Below are positions 14,823 to 25,029 of a stretch of DNA of 64,000 nt, piece after piece. The notes below the pieces were generated by a model. That model was not told the origin of the DNA. It saw only the letters and a list, made by a program, of their open reading frames with translations, and ran no database searches. Origin of the DNA: Vesta saturnalis. Lineage: Eukaryota > Arthropoda > Insecta > Coleoptera > Lampyridae. A program made the translations under genes and the position numbers. Within the stretch, counting starts at the first letter, position 1; each line of letters opens with the position of its first letter. The stretch spans positions 307,501 to 371,500 of the forward strand of contig JARFJB010001945.1 of the NCBI GenBank assembly GCA_036346205.1, given 5' to 3'.

Positions 14823-16805
14823 GTATTGGGGGAGCCTCCAGCATATGGCGACTTTCATGTTGAGGGTAATGGGGAAAGCCACATGATGTTCGACATGGAT
14901 CTGGCAGCTGTTGGAGTTAGAGAAGGATCCTCTGATAAATCTGTAAAACTAGGAAAGTGGCAAGCTGGTTTTGAAAACAACATTTCGTTTGCGGATTCAC
15001 AAGATATGCAAAATTATCGAGCAGATATTGTATACAGGGTACTAACAGTTGTTGTAAGTTAAACTAGAATGTAATTAATATCCACAATTATAAACTCTTT
15101 TATTATTGTTTTTGATGTATATTTAATTGTAGCAACCACCTTTTATATACGAAAACGAGAATGTATCAAGAGGTTATTCTGGTTACTGCATTGATTTAAT
15201 GGATGACATCGCAGACTTTCTAAAGTTTGATTATGAAGTGAAAATTGTAGAAGATGGAAAGTTCGGCGCAATGGACGTGAATGGAAATTGGAATGGTATT
15301 GTGAAGGATTTAATAGATAAAAAAGCTGATATAGGTCTGGGATCAATGTCTGTAATGGCTGAACGTGAAAATGTCATCGATTTTACTGTACCGTATTACG
15401 ATTTGGTTGGCATTACAATTTTAATGAAGTTACCTAAAGCTTCTACCTCCTTATTCAAATTTTTAACTGTATTAGAACATGAAGTATGGATATGTATTCT
15501 TTCTGCTTATTTTTTAACTAGGTAGAAATGTTCGTCTCCATTTTATACATATTGATACGTAATGCTTACTTCTTAGCTTACTCTTGTGGATATTTGACCG
15601 ATGGAGCCCATATAGCTACCAAAATAATCGCGAAAGGTATAAGGATGATGAGGAAAAGCGAGAGTTTCATATTAAAGAATGTCTCTGGTTTTGTATGACA
15701 TCTCTAACACCTCAAGGAGGTGGAGAAGCACCAAAAAATTTATCGGGTCGATTAGTTGCAGCAACTTGGTGGTTGTTTGGATTTATTATCATCGCCTCTT
15801 ACACTGCTAATTTAGCTGCTTTTCTTACTGTTTCTCGATTGGACGTACCAATAGAATCTCTTGACGATTTATCCAAGCAATACAAAATACAATACGCACC
15901 ACTTAATGGATCAGCTGCTCAAACCTACTTTGAACGTATGTCAAATATTGAAGCGAGATTCTATGAGTGAGTGAAATCTAATTGAATTAATAATACTTGC
16001 TTAATTAATTTTGTAGAATTTGGAAAGATATGAGTTTAAACGACAGCTTAACCGATTTAGAGCGTTCTCAATTAGCAGTCTGGGATTATCCTGTAAGTGA
16101 CAAATACACAAAAATGTGGCAGGCTATGAAGGAATCAGGATTACCTAACACATTGAATGAAGCGGTTGCAAGGGTGAGAACATCTAGAACTCAAAATGAA
16201 GGATTTGCGTATATTGGAGATGCAAGCGACATAAGGTATTTGGAACTAACCACTTGCGATTTACAAATGGTAGGAGAAGAGTTTTCAAGAAAACCTTATG
16301 CTTTGGCTGTCCAGCAAGGATCTCCTTTAAAAGATCAACTTAACACAGCGTATGTACCATATGTTTTTGTTAAAGGATGGCGCGATTTTTGTAATTTATT
16401 AATAATTAATTAATGATTATTTTTATTAGAATTTTGCACTTACTAAACAAACGGCAGTTGGAAAGGCTAAAAGAGAAATGGTGGAATGACAACCCTTTTC
16501 GAATAAGATGTGAAAAACAGGAAGATCAATCTGATGGTATTAGTATTCAAAATATAGGTGGAGTATTTATCGTCATCTTCGTGGGCATCTGCTTAGCTTG
16601 CGGTACTCTTACTTTTGAGTATTGGTATTACAAACATCGTAAAGTTGGAGATGTCATTAATATTCAAGAAATTAGCAAAGATATGAACGAACAAAATGGA
16701 GAAAATAGTAACGATGATAAGTTAAAAAATACAGAAAAAGGTTTATCAGATACTGATTCTCAACGTTTCCAAACGTTGTCAGTGTACCCTAGAGCAAGAT
16801 TTTAA
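14823..16805 (+). CDS. Ir25a: Ionotropic receptor co-receptor IR25a (3' half of gene, 5 exons)
   Basis: Co-receptor of variant ionotropic glutamate receptors; in insects it pairs with tuning IRs in sensory neuron membranes. Exons: 14823-15053, 15133-15521, 15577-15966, 16017-16349, 16430-16805; all junctions are GT-AG (introns 79, 55, 50, 80 nt) and the joined frame is 572 codons. Order: end of the N-terminal domain (GEPPAYGDFH), S1 ligand-binding lobe (SGYCIDLMDDIA, MAERENVIDFTVPYYDL), M1, pore loop (LTPQGGGEAPKNLSG), M3 with SYTANLAAFLTVSRLD (from 15797), S2 lobe (QYAPLNGSAAQTYFERM, YIGDASDIRYLELT), M4 (IGGVFIVIFVGICLACG), then a Glu/Asn-rich tail of about 55 residues. SYTANLAAF and the S2 block identify IR25a rather than a kainate or NMDA receptor. 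Family members have about 900 residues, so roughly 350 N-terminal residues lie upstream. No disabling lesion is seen. Confidence 0.95.
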
Positions 16806-16830
16806 GATTTTAACTTTAACTATTAATTAA

Positions 16831-16836
16831 AATAAA
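16831..16836 (+). terminator. Poly(A) signal AATAAA of Ir25a
   Basis: A canonical AATAAA lies 26 bp after the Ir25a stop codon, in an AT-rich 3' flank. Other AATAAA motifs occur farther downstream near 17925 and 18011, so longer 3' ends are possible. Confidence 0.55.
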
Positions 16837-16839
16837 TGT

Positions 16840-19120
16840 GTCGAATTGTTATTTCTTGAAAGAAATAGATTAAGCAAAACTGAGTTTAAGAACACTGATT
16901 TGTTTGACAACGTTACTCTTTGAGCTCTCAACTGTTTATCCAAAACATTTTCATCTTTGATGAACCATATACGATCATTACGTTACGTAGATCGAAGGAC
17001 AGAAATATATGCTAACTCCTATGGTTAAGTGCTAACTGGGCGCGAGCAAATACTTTAATACCTAATTTTTGTTAAAATCTCGTAGTCAAGAGTTTACTAA
17101 AGGCTAAAAGTAGTACATTTGTCCCTTAAAGTTCCAATCACAATTGGATGCATTTCGAAGTATGGTAGTGCTCAATATTTTTTTGATAACGTATATGGAT
17201 GAACCACTCTCACGAATCTTCTAATTTCAATTATAAGTAGTTAATGTCTTCCTCGCCAAAATACCTTTGTGCCTATTTACTTAAACATTTCTTTTTATAA
17301 TTGCATTACATTTTCCGTCTAAATGTAATTTTCTAAATTTTTACTGCGAGAGGTATACATTTTTTGTTAGTCACGTCACGTAGGCAGACACGAATAAGCA
17401 GTTCGTAAACTTTGGCGTTTTTTATCGAGCACATATCAATGTAAGTACTCTGTTGGTACAATGGTTACGGTTTCTTAACTTTAATCTGACTGTTCTCTGC
17501 GATATATTTACAATAAGTCCATTTTCTGTGATTGCTGACAAAAAATACGTGGAATCTTGTATAATTACATATAATAATTACAGGTATCTATGTAAGCAAA
17601 TTTATCACAGAAGTATGAACTTATATTGTCGATACTATATTACTGTAAAGCTGTATGAAACGATGTTAATTGCTATGCTTATGTTAAAAATATATAAGAA
17701 AAATGTTTAATGTTATTAATTTTAAGTTGTGTGTTTCTTGTACACTATTATTGGTCATTTGTATTTGATTACATTACATAGATAATGATTATTAATTTAG
17801 AACTATTGGCATAAAAGAAGTAATAAAGAGTAACGTGAATTTCAAGGTATTATATATTCAGCACAAGTTTTGAGTACAATTTTTTATTGTTATGAGCAAT
17901 TGTAATGGTACAAACAAGTGAATAATAAATAAAAATGCACTTTAAAAGTGATATTAACCGCTTCTAATGTATTAAACATATTTCAAACTTAGGAAAATGT
18001 AATAGTTGAAAATAAACTAAACCTCAATATAATTCTTAAACTAGAGAACGAATGAATATTTTCTGTACTTTATGTAGAAACTAATAATTAATTAAGTTCT
18101 AATTTGTGATAGAATTTCAAAAAATTGCATTTGATATTGATACACTATATTGGTTTTATGAAGGTTGATTGTGGTAATAAAACTTTAATGTAAAACAAAC
18201 AAAGTTTTCTTTGACCTTTATCATAGAAACTATCCTATCAAACATCATAGGTTCATGCACGTTAAGTTATGAAAACGGTTGAATTAAATTTAGTTTAATT
18301 TATTAACTATATTTTATTATTACATTGCCTGAGTATTTAAACCTGGTCATTTAAGTAGAGGGCAAAGTCACGTATTGAAATTGTTGTAGAATTTTTTTTA
18401 AATATCCATATATCTGAATATCGTATTTTAGAAATTCGATAAATTTAGTTTTACGTAAAACGTATTTTAAATTCCTTCTTTTTTTTAAGTTGGTTGAAAG
18501 GACCATTAGTTTTTATGGACCATTTTAATGGAAGTGGCTAAAAGGCGGCGTGATCTTGTGGGGGAAATAAGGTTTTGTGTTTCGATTAGTCAAAGTTGGG
18601 TAACTGATATAGACATCGGACACACAGAGTTTACCTACGTTCTACCCCGGTTATTTAAAGCTATCGTGAGGGAATCAGCCCGTTCACCGTGTGTGGATTA
18701 CAGGAAGAATTTCATTCATCCCGGGGAATCTTAGTAATAACATTTTCGTTTGAAGAGGAATAGTGTTTATTTTTAGAGTAAAATCGCGATTAAGCAGATT
18801 GTGCTATCCTGTAGTTCAGTAAATTTATTTTGCATAGAGAAAGTACATCACCACGCACCCACAGCGTGTTCAGATAAACAAAGGTTGCTGTCAATACATA
18901 TCGCTATAATACATTTTGCGTAGATAAAAGCCAAATAACACTTTGTAAATAAATTAAAGTTTGTGTAGATAAATTCAGGTGAAGCGGTTATTAAATTACC
19001 CGGTCTAGGCTTAAATATTTTCGCCATTAAATTTGCCAGAGTCAGTTAGTGGAAAAGTTGTCGAGTCCTATACGGCCGTGTCCACAGAAAGAGATTGAGG
19101 AGTTACTGGTATCCTCCGAT
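16840..19120. other. AT-rich 3' flank of Ir25a without recognisable gene
   Basis: No frame in this 2.3-kb stretch resembles a known protein. The two frames longer than 65 codons (17453-17710, 18528-18734) have no recognisable motif and no splice context. A somewhat GC-richer patch at 18530-18730 precedes the 3' end of the LINE and may be old repeat. Confidence 0.6.
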
Positions 19121-19122
19121 CA

Positions 19123-21770
19123 ATTTTTTTTTACTTATAGTATTCCTGAACAGGCTAAGATTTGCCTAACGTACTAAAGCACTCAGGAACACTGGGAGGG
19201 TTTAGGGATGTTGTTAGGCTGCCGAGAATTGTTTATGAATGACCTTAAACTTGCTTAAGTCAAAGTTTGATGGAAAACAGGAATTGGGTAGTGCATTCCA
19301 CAATTTGCTGACCGTGTGGAAAAATGTAGATTGCGCCCGTTGAGTGTGACAAGGCGGCATTTTGAGTGCGTAATTATGGTATGAATGGGCAAACTGAGTG
19401 TTCCTAGTGACGATGGCTAGCGAAGGTATTAAGGAGTGTGTTTCAGAGGCACACTTACCATGGTAATAGCGATAGAACATATTGATTGAGGTTGCCATTT
19501 TCACTTTAACATCCTGTCTGGACTTATTGTTGTGGAAAAACTGAGAAAAACTACAATGTGCAGTGCTGTCGTCTGCAAAGCAATGGATCGGGTTAGTTTT
19601 TGAGGAAATGAGGTCATTTATGTGATACGCCCGCGTTAATAGTAGTTTCTTTCGAAAGGAAGCCATCGACGACAACGTGTATACTCCTTTTGTCAAGAAA
19701 GCTGGAGATCCAATTGATGAGCGTATTGGGTAAGACGAACGAAGTGAGCTTGGCAAGTGGGCACTTGGGCCAAGCCTCGTCAAAAGCCTTTGAAATATCT
19801 AGATCTACTACGACTGATTCACCGGACCTCTCTAATGTGTTATTCCAAAGGTAGGTGGCATATGAAAGAAGGTCACCCGTTGAACGACTCTGAACCCATA
19901 CTGGTGGTCGTTTAGGAGTTTATTTGACTCGAGGAACAAAAGTAGTTGGTGGTTGATGACTTTTTCCATGATTTTCGATAGAATGAAAGTGATAGCTATT
20001 AGTGGATGGTTTGAGGGATCGGTTGTGTCTCCTTTTTTAGGAGTAGGTTGGACATTTGCCAACACGACACATGGAGATCGAAAAGAGTTTGGACAATACG
20101 GGTACTAGCTCAGGGTATCATTTTTTAAGGACGATAGCTGGAATACCGTCAGGACCTTATTTGAGTGAAGTTTATTGATAATTGATTCTAGGAGCTCGTA
20201 TCGAAAGTGGCTTGGTTTCATATCGTATGGGGTAGATTTGGGTGACGGCACAGAATCATTGGGATATGAGTTTGATGCAAAGTAATCGACAGCAATGTTG
20301 GCTTTGTCAGCAGGATCAACTACTACAGTTCCGTCGCGCGAGACGTCATTGGGGGAAAGGAAGAAGTTTTTACTGATGACTTTAGCTAATGACCAACACT
20401 TACGACTACCCAAAAAACATGAGACCAATTCTTTGCATTTACGCTCTTCAAACATCTTTTTGGCCTTTTGCAACTATTCCTTGCGGCAATGTAGTCGGCG
20501 TGATTTTCGACAGATTTATTTGATTTCTATTTTGTATAGAGTTTATGCTTTTGCGATAATGCATCAGTGCAAGCACTATTAACCCAGCGTTCAGAACGGG
20601 CATGACCTACACGATTATATTTTTAAGGAATGTATAACTCCATACCCATCAAGATAACTTCCGTTATTGAAAGAGCAATGTTTGAAGAGGAGGACAGTTT
20701 AAAGCAATAGGGGAAGGTTGCAAAGAAATCTCGCAGTTCGCTCCAGTTAGCTGATTTAAAACACCACATAGTTCTATCTGTTTTTCGAGTAACTATGGAA
20801 TTGGGTGCAGGGAAATTATTTCCATTAGGCAGTGGTCTGATTGACCAAGTGGGGAAAGGACTCTTGTTTTATAGACAAGTGACTTAGTTGTAAGGAATAG
20901 GTCCAGGAGATGTGGAGTATGGTTAGGGTTGTCAGGGATTATGGTTGGTTCGAAGAACATTTGTATGAGATCACAGGATACAGCAAAAGCTTCTGCACTA
21001 TAACCTGCGGGCTTAGTGGTAGATGAAAATTGAAGCCAATTGGAGTTGTGGACATTAAAATCTCCCAGAATTGAGATATCGCGAGATGGAAACTGTGATA
21101 AGAAGTAATCTACTTTCAGACTAATGTAATCAAAAAGATCTTGGAAGTTATCATTAGGAGACTTTCTTATTTTCCAAAGTGGACATTCTCTTACAATCTA
21201 CGTTGTCCTTGGTATACGCACATACCCCACCTTTAAGACGAAAGTTAGAGTGGAGGTTGTATCTGGGAAGTCGAGGGTCAGGCGAATCAGTGCTTCCACT
21301 TGAGGAGAGACTTGTGTTTCTGATAGAAACAGAATATCCGGTTGCACTTGTTCAAGGTGTAGGTGAACAGCATTAAGATTCGCTCTGATAGCACGTATGT
21401 TGCAGTAATGTACCCAAACGATGTACTTTCGATGACCGAGGTCGCTTGAGTCCTGCCCTCCCGAGCATACGAATGGGGCAGAATTTTGTTCCCGCAGATC
21501 TTGTTCTTCTTAGTCTTGATTTTGTCCTTGACGAATTTTATCTCCTCCAGAATCCTTGGGACGGATCGAAGAATCGATGTGATAGTGCGAGCGTCTCGCA
21601 ATAGTCACCTGGGGTATAGCGTCTGTTTCAGAACTAGTCATTTTAAGGGTTTAACCTTTAAAACGCCACGCATGGCTAATGCGCATTGCCGAGTACATAA
21701 GGAATATATGCGATAGTGGCCGGCAGCCCTTACCGAACTCAGAAAATTGGAGCACCGGGCGGCATGGGTT
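19123..21770 (-). mobile_element. Non-LTR retrotransposon (APE-endonuclease type LINE, Jockey/CR1-like)
   Basis: A GC-richer block against AT-rich surroundings. Read on the minus strand it carries an AP-endonuclease-like region, then reverse transcriptase, then a short C-terminal region. It ends about 80 bp later in a TAAGTAAAAAAAAATTG tail-like sequence (T-run at 19123-19135 on the plus strand). The 5' part near 21600-21770 is coding-like but interrupted. No flanking duplication was identified. Clade assignment is uncertain: the PKKGD...DPSN block and the WNALPN C terminus occur in CR1 and Jockey relatives. Confidence 0.85.
19214..21640 (-). pseudogene. LINE ORF2 remnant: endonuclease and reverse transcriptase with many frame changes
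   Basis: Pieces in order on the minus strand: RANLNAVHLHLEQVQPDILF and LSETQVSPQVEA (start of an exonuclease-endonuclease-phosphatase fold, near 21300-21390); a GDFNVHNSNWLQF block near 21060 and GQSDHCLMEI near 20830 (catalytic His region); an RT fingers segment at 19832-20065 with NVQPTPKKGDTTDPSNHPLI and LNDHQYGFR; LDISKAFD-like codons in a shifted frame; the palm box FADD (normally YADD) in NPIHCFADDSTAHC (19214-19783); and the end FPSNFDLSKFKVIHKQFSAA. Each piece sits in a different frame, so the element is dead. Confidence 0.83.
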
Positions 21771-22304
21771 ATACATGCCTTTCACCTATGAAGTTGTAGA
21801 ATATTAGAACTGAAAAGGAAACATTAATTAGTTTAAATTGCATCATACAAAAAAAAATTTTGTACGATTGTAAAATATAGTAAATGCACTGAAAACAAAA
21901 CAGGATATTCATTAACCTAATTAAAACAAGATCGTGCTCCAATCTGTATATGGTTAGTTTCGTAGGTATTGACTGCATTAAGATTGAAATAAATTGTTTA
22001 TTTTGGTTTATAATTTAAGTTTCAACTTGCATATTATTGTCATTTTAAACTAATCAAATTGTTATTGTCGTGAATTGTGATAACTTCACTTTTCTATTTT
22101 TTAAAATTCGATAATGACCCTGTTAGCTCTCCCGACTTTGCCTACTTTTAGGCTCAATAATTAAAATTAAGGTTAAATATACAAACAAAGGTAAAAGTTA
22201 GATTAAATTTTAAATTTGCTGTCAAAATAATATGAAACATAATGTTATCATTAAACTTAAAATTTAATATAGCACCAAAAATAAAAATTGGATTAACTTT
22301 TAAA
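21771..22304. other. AT-rich spacer between LINE and GT microsatellite
   Basis: No protein-like frame, inverted repeat or RNA gene is recognised here. Several TTTAAATTTTAA-type runs occur just before the microsatellite. Confidence 0.6.
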
Positions 22305-22761
22305 TTGTGCGCGTGTGCGCGTGTACGCGTGTGCGCGTGTGCGCGTGTGCGTGTGTATGTGTGAGCGTGTGTGCGTGTGCGCGTGTGCGTGTGTGCGTGT
22401 GTGCGTGTGTGGTGGTGTGCGTGTGTGCGTGTGTCGTGTGTGCGTGTGTGCGTGTGTGCGTGTGTGCGTGTGCGTGTGCGTGTGTGTGCGTGTGTGCTGT
22501 GGTGTGTGCGTGTGTGCGTGGTGCGTGTGTGCGTGTGTGCTGTGTGCGTGTGTGCGTGTGTGGTGTGTCGTGTGTGCGTGTGTCGTGTGCGTGTGTGCGT
22601 GTGTGCGTGTGTGCGTGTGCGTGTGTGCGTGTGTGCGTGTGTGCTGTGTGCTGTGTGCGTGTGTGTGTGTGTGTGCGTGTGCGTGTGTGCTGTGTGCGTG
22701 TGTGCGTGTGTGCGTGTGTGCGTGTGCGTGTGCGGTGCGTGTGTGCGTGTGTGTGTGTGAC
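22305..22761. repeat. GT/GCGT microsatellite (about 450 bp)
   Basis: Alternating GT and GCGT units with occasional GCTGTG variants. It produces several long spurious His-Thr or Val-Cys frames on both strands. Compositionally it is the complement of the tract at 1-400 and of a shorter one at 54630-54777. Confidence 0.97.
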
Positions 22762-23339
22762 ATATGTGTGTACTAAAAAGTTTAATTTTATATAAATTTT
22801 CTTTCTTTAACATGTATTTATGTCTATAAATTTCTATCTGACGAAATTTAAACGTCATTCTGGTATAGATTGTTGTTTTCGTTTTTACAATGTTCCCTGT
22901 TTTAGTTATGAACGTATAAAAAAGACGTTGCATAGATATCCTTAAACAAATGTAATTAAAATTATTTCATTTCTTTTAATTTAATGTCTGTTGGGGATAG
23001 ATTATTATATTTGCGTTTACAATGTTGCCTGTTTTGGTAATGCTCTTATAAAAGAGAATGCATAATGATCCTAAAATATTATTAAATTTATTTCAATTCT
23101 TTTAACTTCCATTTTGTAGGTTGGAACGTCGTGTGGTGTTCTACGCCAGATATTTTTAAAATCAGATCAGGAGAAATGTCTGTTCCGCACAACTCTTTCA
23201 TTCGTATTGCAAATATCTGCAGAACCTTTCGCGGTTTCATTTTATCCGTAACGCGGTACAGACGCTCCTGCTATAATTGTCCAGGAATTCACCCCTCAAA
23301 TTAAAGCTGCCTAAAAATGAAAGTGTATAGTAGGTTAAG

Positions 23340-23823
23340 TTCGATTACAATTAAGTTGTTAGAGTTAAGGAATTACGTTTAATCACTAGGTACTCATCTC
23401 GAGCTTCGTAAAGAAATTTTTCAATTTCTTCAATTTCTAGAGGTTTGGATTTCTTGGCAATATAACCGATCTTCGTTCTTTAAAAAAAACTATTAATTTT
23501 GTGTACTTTTCAATGTTAACATTTTGCTGGGTATCTAATGTACATTTTAGCATTGAATAACAAGACCACGAAGTTGACAATTTTAAACTTCTTGATTTTT
23601 CTTCAAAATATGCTAACAAAGCATATTCACTTAAGTTGCCACAGAATTGTCGCTGCAGCATTTAATAAAACTTTTCTATTCCTTCCAGTAGCGGCTTGCT
23701 GATTTGAGGGGCAATAAATTATTAATAACGCTTTCTGTGGCAAGTTTAACATGTTCAGGTACTGAATCCATGAGATCTATGTTTACAATATTAGAATCAT
23801 CATTTCTTGTACTTTCTAGTTTA
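23340..23823 (-). pseudogene. Crypton-like tyrosine recombinase, N-terminal (core-binding) fragment
   Basis: On the minus strand: VPEHVKLATESVINNLLPLK, SASRYWKE then a stop, SFIKCCSDNSVA; in another frame LSEYALLAYFEEKSRSLKLS, TSWSCYSMLKCTLDTQQNV and IEKYTKLIVFFKE; then in a third frame KIGYIAKKSKPLEIEEIEKF and LYEARDEYL. This is the SAM-like core-binding part of tyrosine-recombinase transposases common in insect genomes, whose next block would carry the catalytic Arg. That block is absent: similarity stops at about 23340. It is a fragment with at least two frameshifts and two stops, probably carried inside a larger repeat. Confidence 0.75.
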
Positions 23824-23884
23824 ATTACGTTATAAATAAAACAAAACAATTCAACAGATTTTTCGAAAGAAACGATTTGAAATT

Positions 23885-24135
23885 TTCAAATGGTTACTGT
23901 CAGTTGTCAGAATTGTCAACTTAATTTCAACAGGTATGTAATTTTAACAAGTACCACAGTTTTTTTATTGATTTTAATAACAATTGTTGACGTCGGTACA
24001 AAAAATCTTGTAGATCACTGTGCCATAAAATGGTTTGTGAGTAATCATAAATTTGCAAGCTTCAACTTTATCTCGGTCCGCAAAGTGTACTTGTACTCGC
24101 AAACACCCACTTTCTGGCCTTGTGTGAAAAATTCC
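23885..24135. repeat. Dispersed repeat, copy inverted relative to 56360-56600
   Basis: Reverse-complement similarity to 56360-56600: ACTGTCAGTTGTCAG, AACTTAATTTCA then CAGGT, a TTGATTTTAATAACAATTGTTG segment, GCACTYTGCCATAAA, and CTCGCAAACACCCA then TTCTGGCCTTGT. It follows directly upstream of the recombinase fragment, so it may be the non-coding flank of the same element family. Confidence 0.7.
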
Positions 24136-24619
24136 AAAAAAAAAAAAACAATTGTTTAAGTAATTGGCAAATTTTTGCGAAAGAGAATTTCAATTATTTT
24201 ATGCAATTAGATATTAGTAGATGCACGAGTTTCAAAAATCATTCAAAATGTACTAAACTTATAAGTTGCAGCGTTTTTTATTTGTTTAACTTTTGAGTAC
24301 AGCTTAAATAATTATTAAAACTTGTTTATAGAAGCGGGCAGCTTTAGAATTTTTATTAAAGATAACATTTATGTTTATTAACTTCTATCTGACATGAAGG
24401 TTTAAACGTCTATTTGAAATAGATTATGTTGTCCTTTTTACAACGTTGCCTATTCTCATTATAACCGTATTACAAGGGAGGTTGCATACCTTAAAAAAAC
24501 AATATTTCATTTCTTTTAAGTTACACTTTGTAGGTTGAAAGATTGTGTGTTGTTCCATACTAGATATTTCACCAAAGTATAGGTAATTACTCTATTAAGA
24601 TGTAAGTTGTGCTTATTAA

Positions 24620-25025
24620 GAGAATAAAAGATAGACGATAGAGCATAGAGAAAGGAAAATAGATGATACAGCATGGATGATAGAAGATCGGTGATAAAAG
24701 ATAGAGAATAGATGATAGAGGATAAAAGATAGACGATAAAGCATAGAGGATAGAAAATAGATGATAGAGCGTGGACGTAGAAGATAGAAGACAGAACATA
24801 AATAATAGAGGATAGAAGATAGAGCATAAAGGAGGCAGGATAGAGGACGGATGATGGATGATAGAAAACGGGTGGTAGAGGATAGAACATAGACGATAAA
24901 GTATAGAGGATTCAAGATAGAGAATGTATGATAGAAGACACAACGTACGCGACAGAGCACAGATTATAGACGATCGAATATAAAGGATACAGTAATAGCT
25001 GATAGAGCATATATGATACAAGATA
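24620..25025. repeat. GATAGA-rich minisatellite
   Basis: About 400 bp of degenerate units of the type GATAGAGCATAGAGGATAGA, strongly purine-rich on the plus strand. All three minus-strand frames are open and rich in Ser, Tyr and Leu, a product of the repeat rather than a gene. A short second patch of the same repeat is at 27295-27375. Confidence 0.9.
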
Positions 25026-25029
25026 AACC

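Larger units (their letters stand above)
22790..24575. repeat. Three diverged copies of a 150-200 bp repeat
   Basis: Copies at about 22800-22970, 22975-23150 and 24360-24575 share, in the same order, CTATCTGACNNNAA and AAACGTC (copies 1 and 3), ATAGATT then TTGT, TTTACAAYGTTSCCT, a CGTAT/GCTCTTATAAAA segment, and TTTCATTTCTTTTAA then TTTTGTAGGTTG. Copies 2 and 3 continue into a GTGTGGTGTTCTACGCCAGA-like end. The Crypton-like fragment lies between copies 2 and 3. Nature unknown. Confidence 0.7.

Noticed and set aside
14823..16805. Kainate- or NMDA-type glutamate receptor
   Set aside because: The pore and S2 blocks (SYTANLAAFLTVSRLD, QYAPLNGSAAQTYFERM, CDLQMVGEEFSRKPYA) fit IR25a better than classical receptor subunits.
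24516..25021. Three overlapping Ser-Tyr-Leu-rich frames on the minus strand, looking like a repetitive membrane protein
   Set aside because: All three frames are open because the DNA is a stop-poor GATAGA minisatellite. This is not coding evidence.
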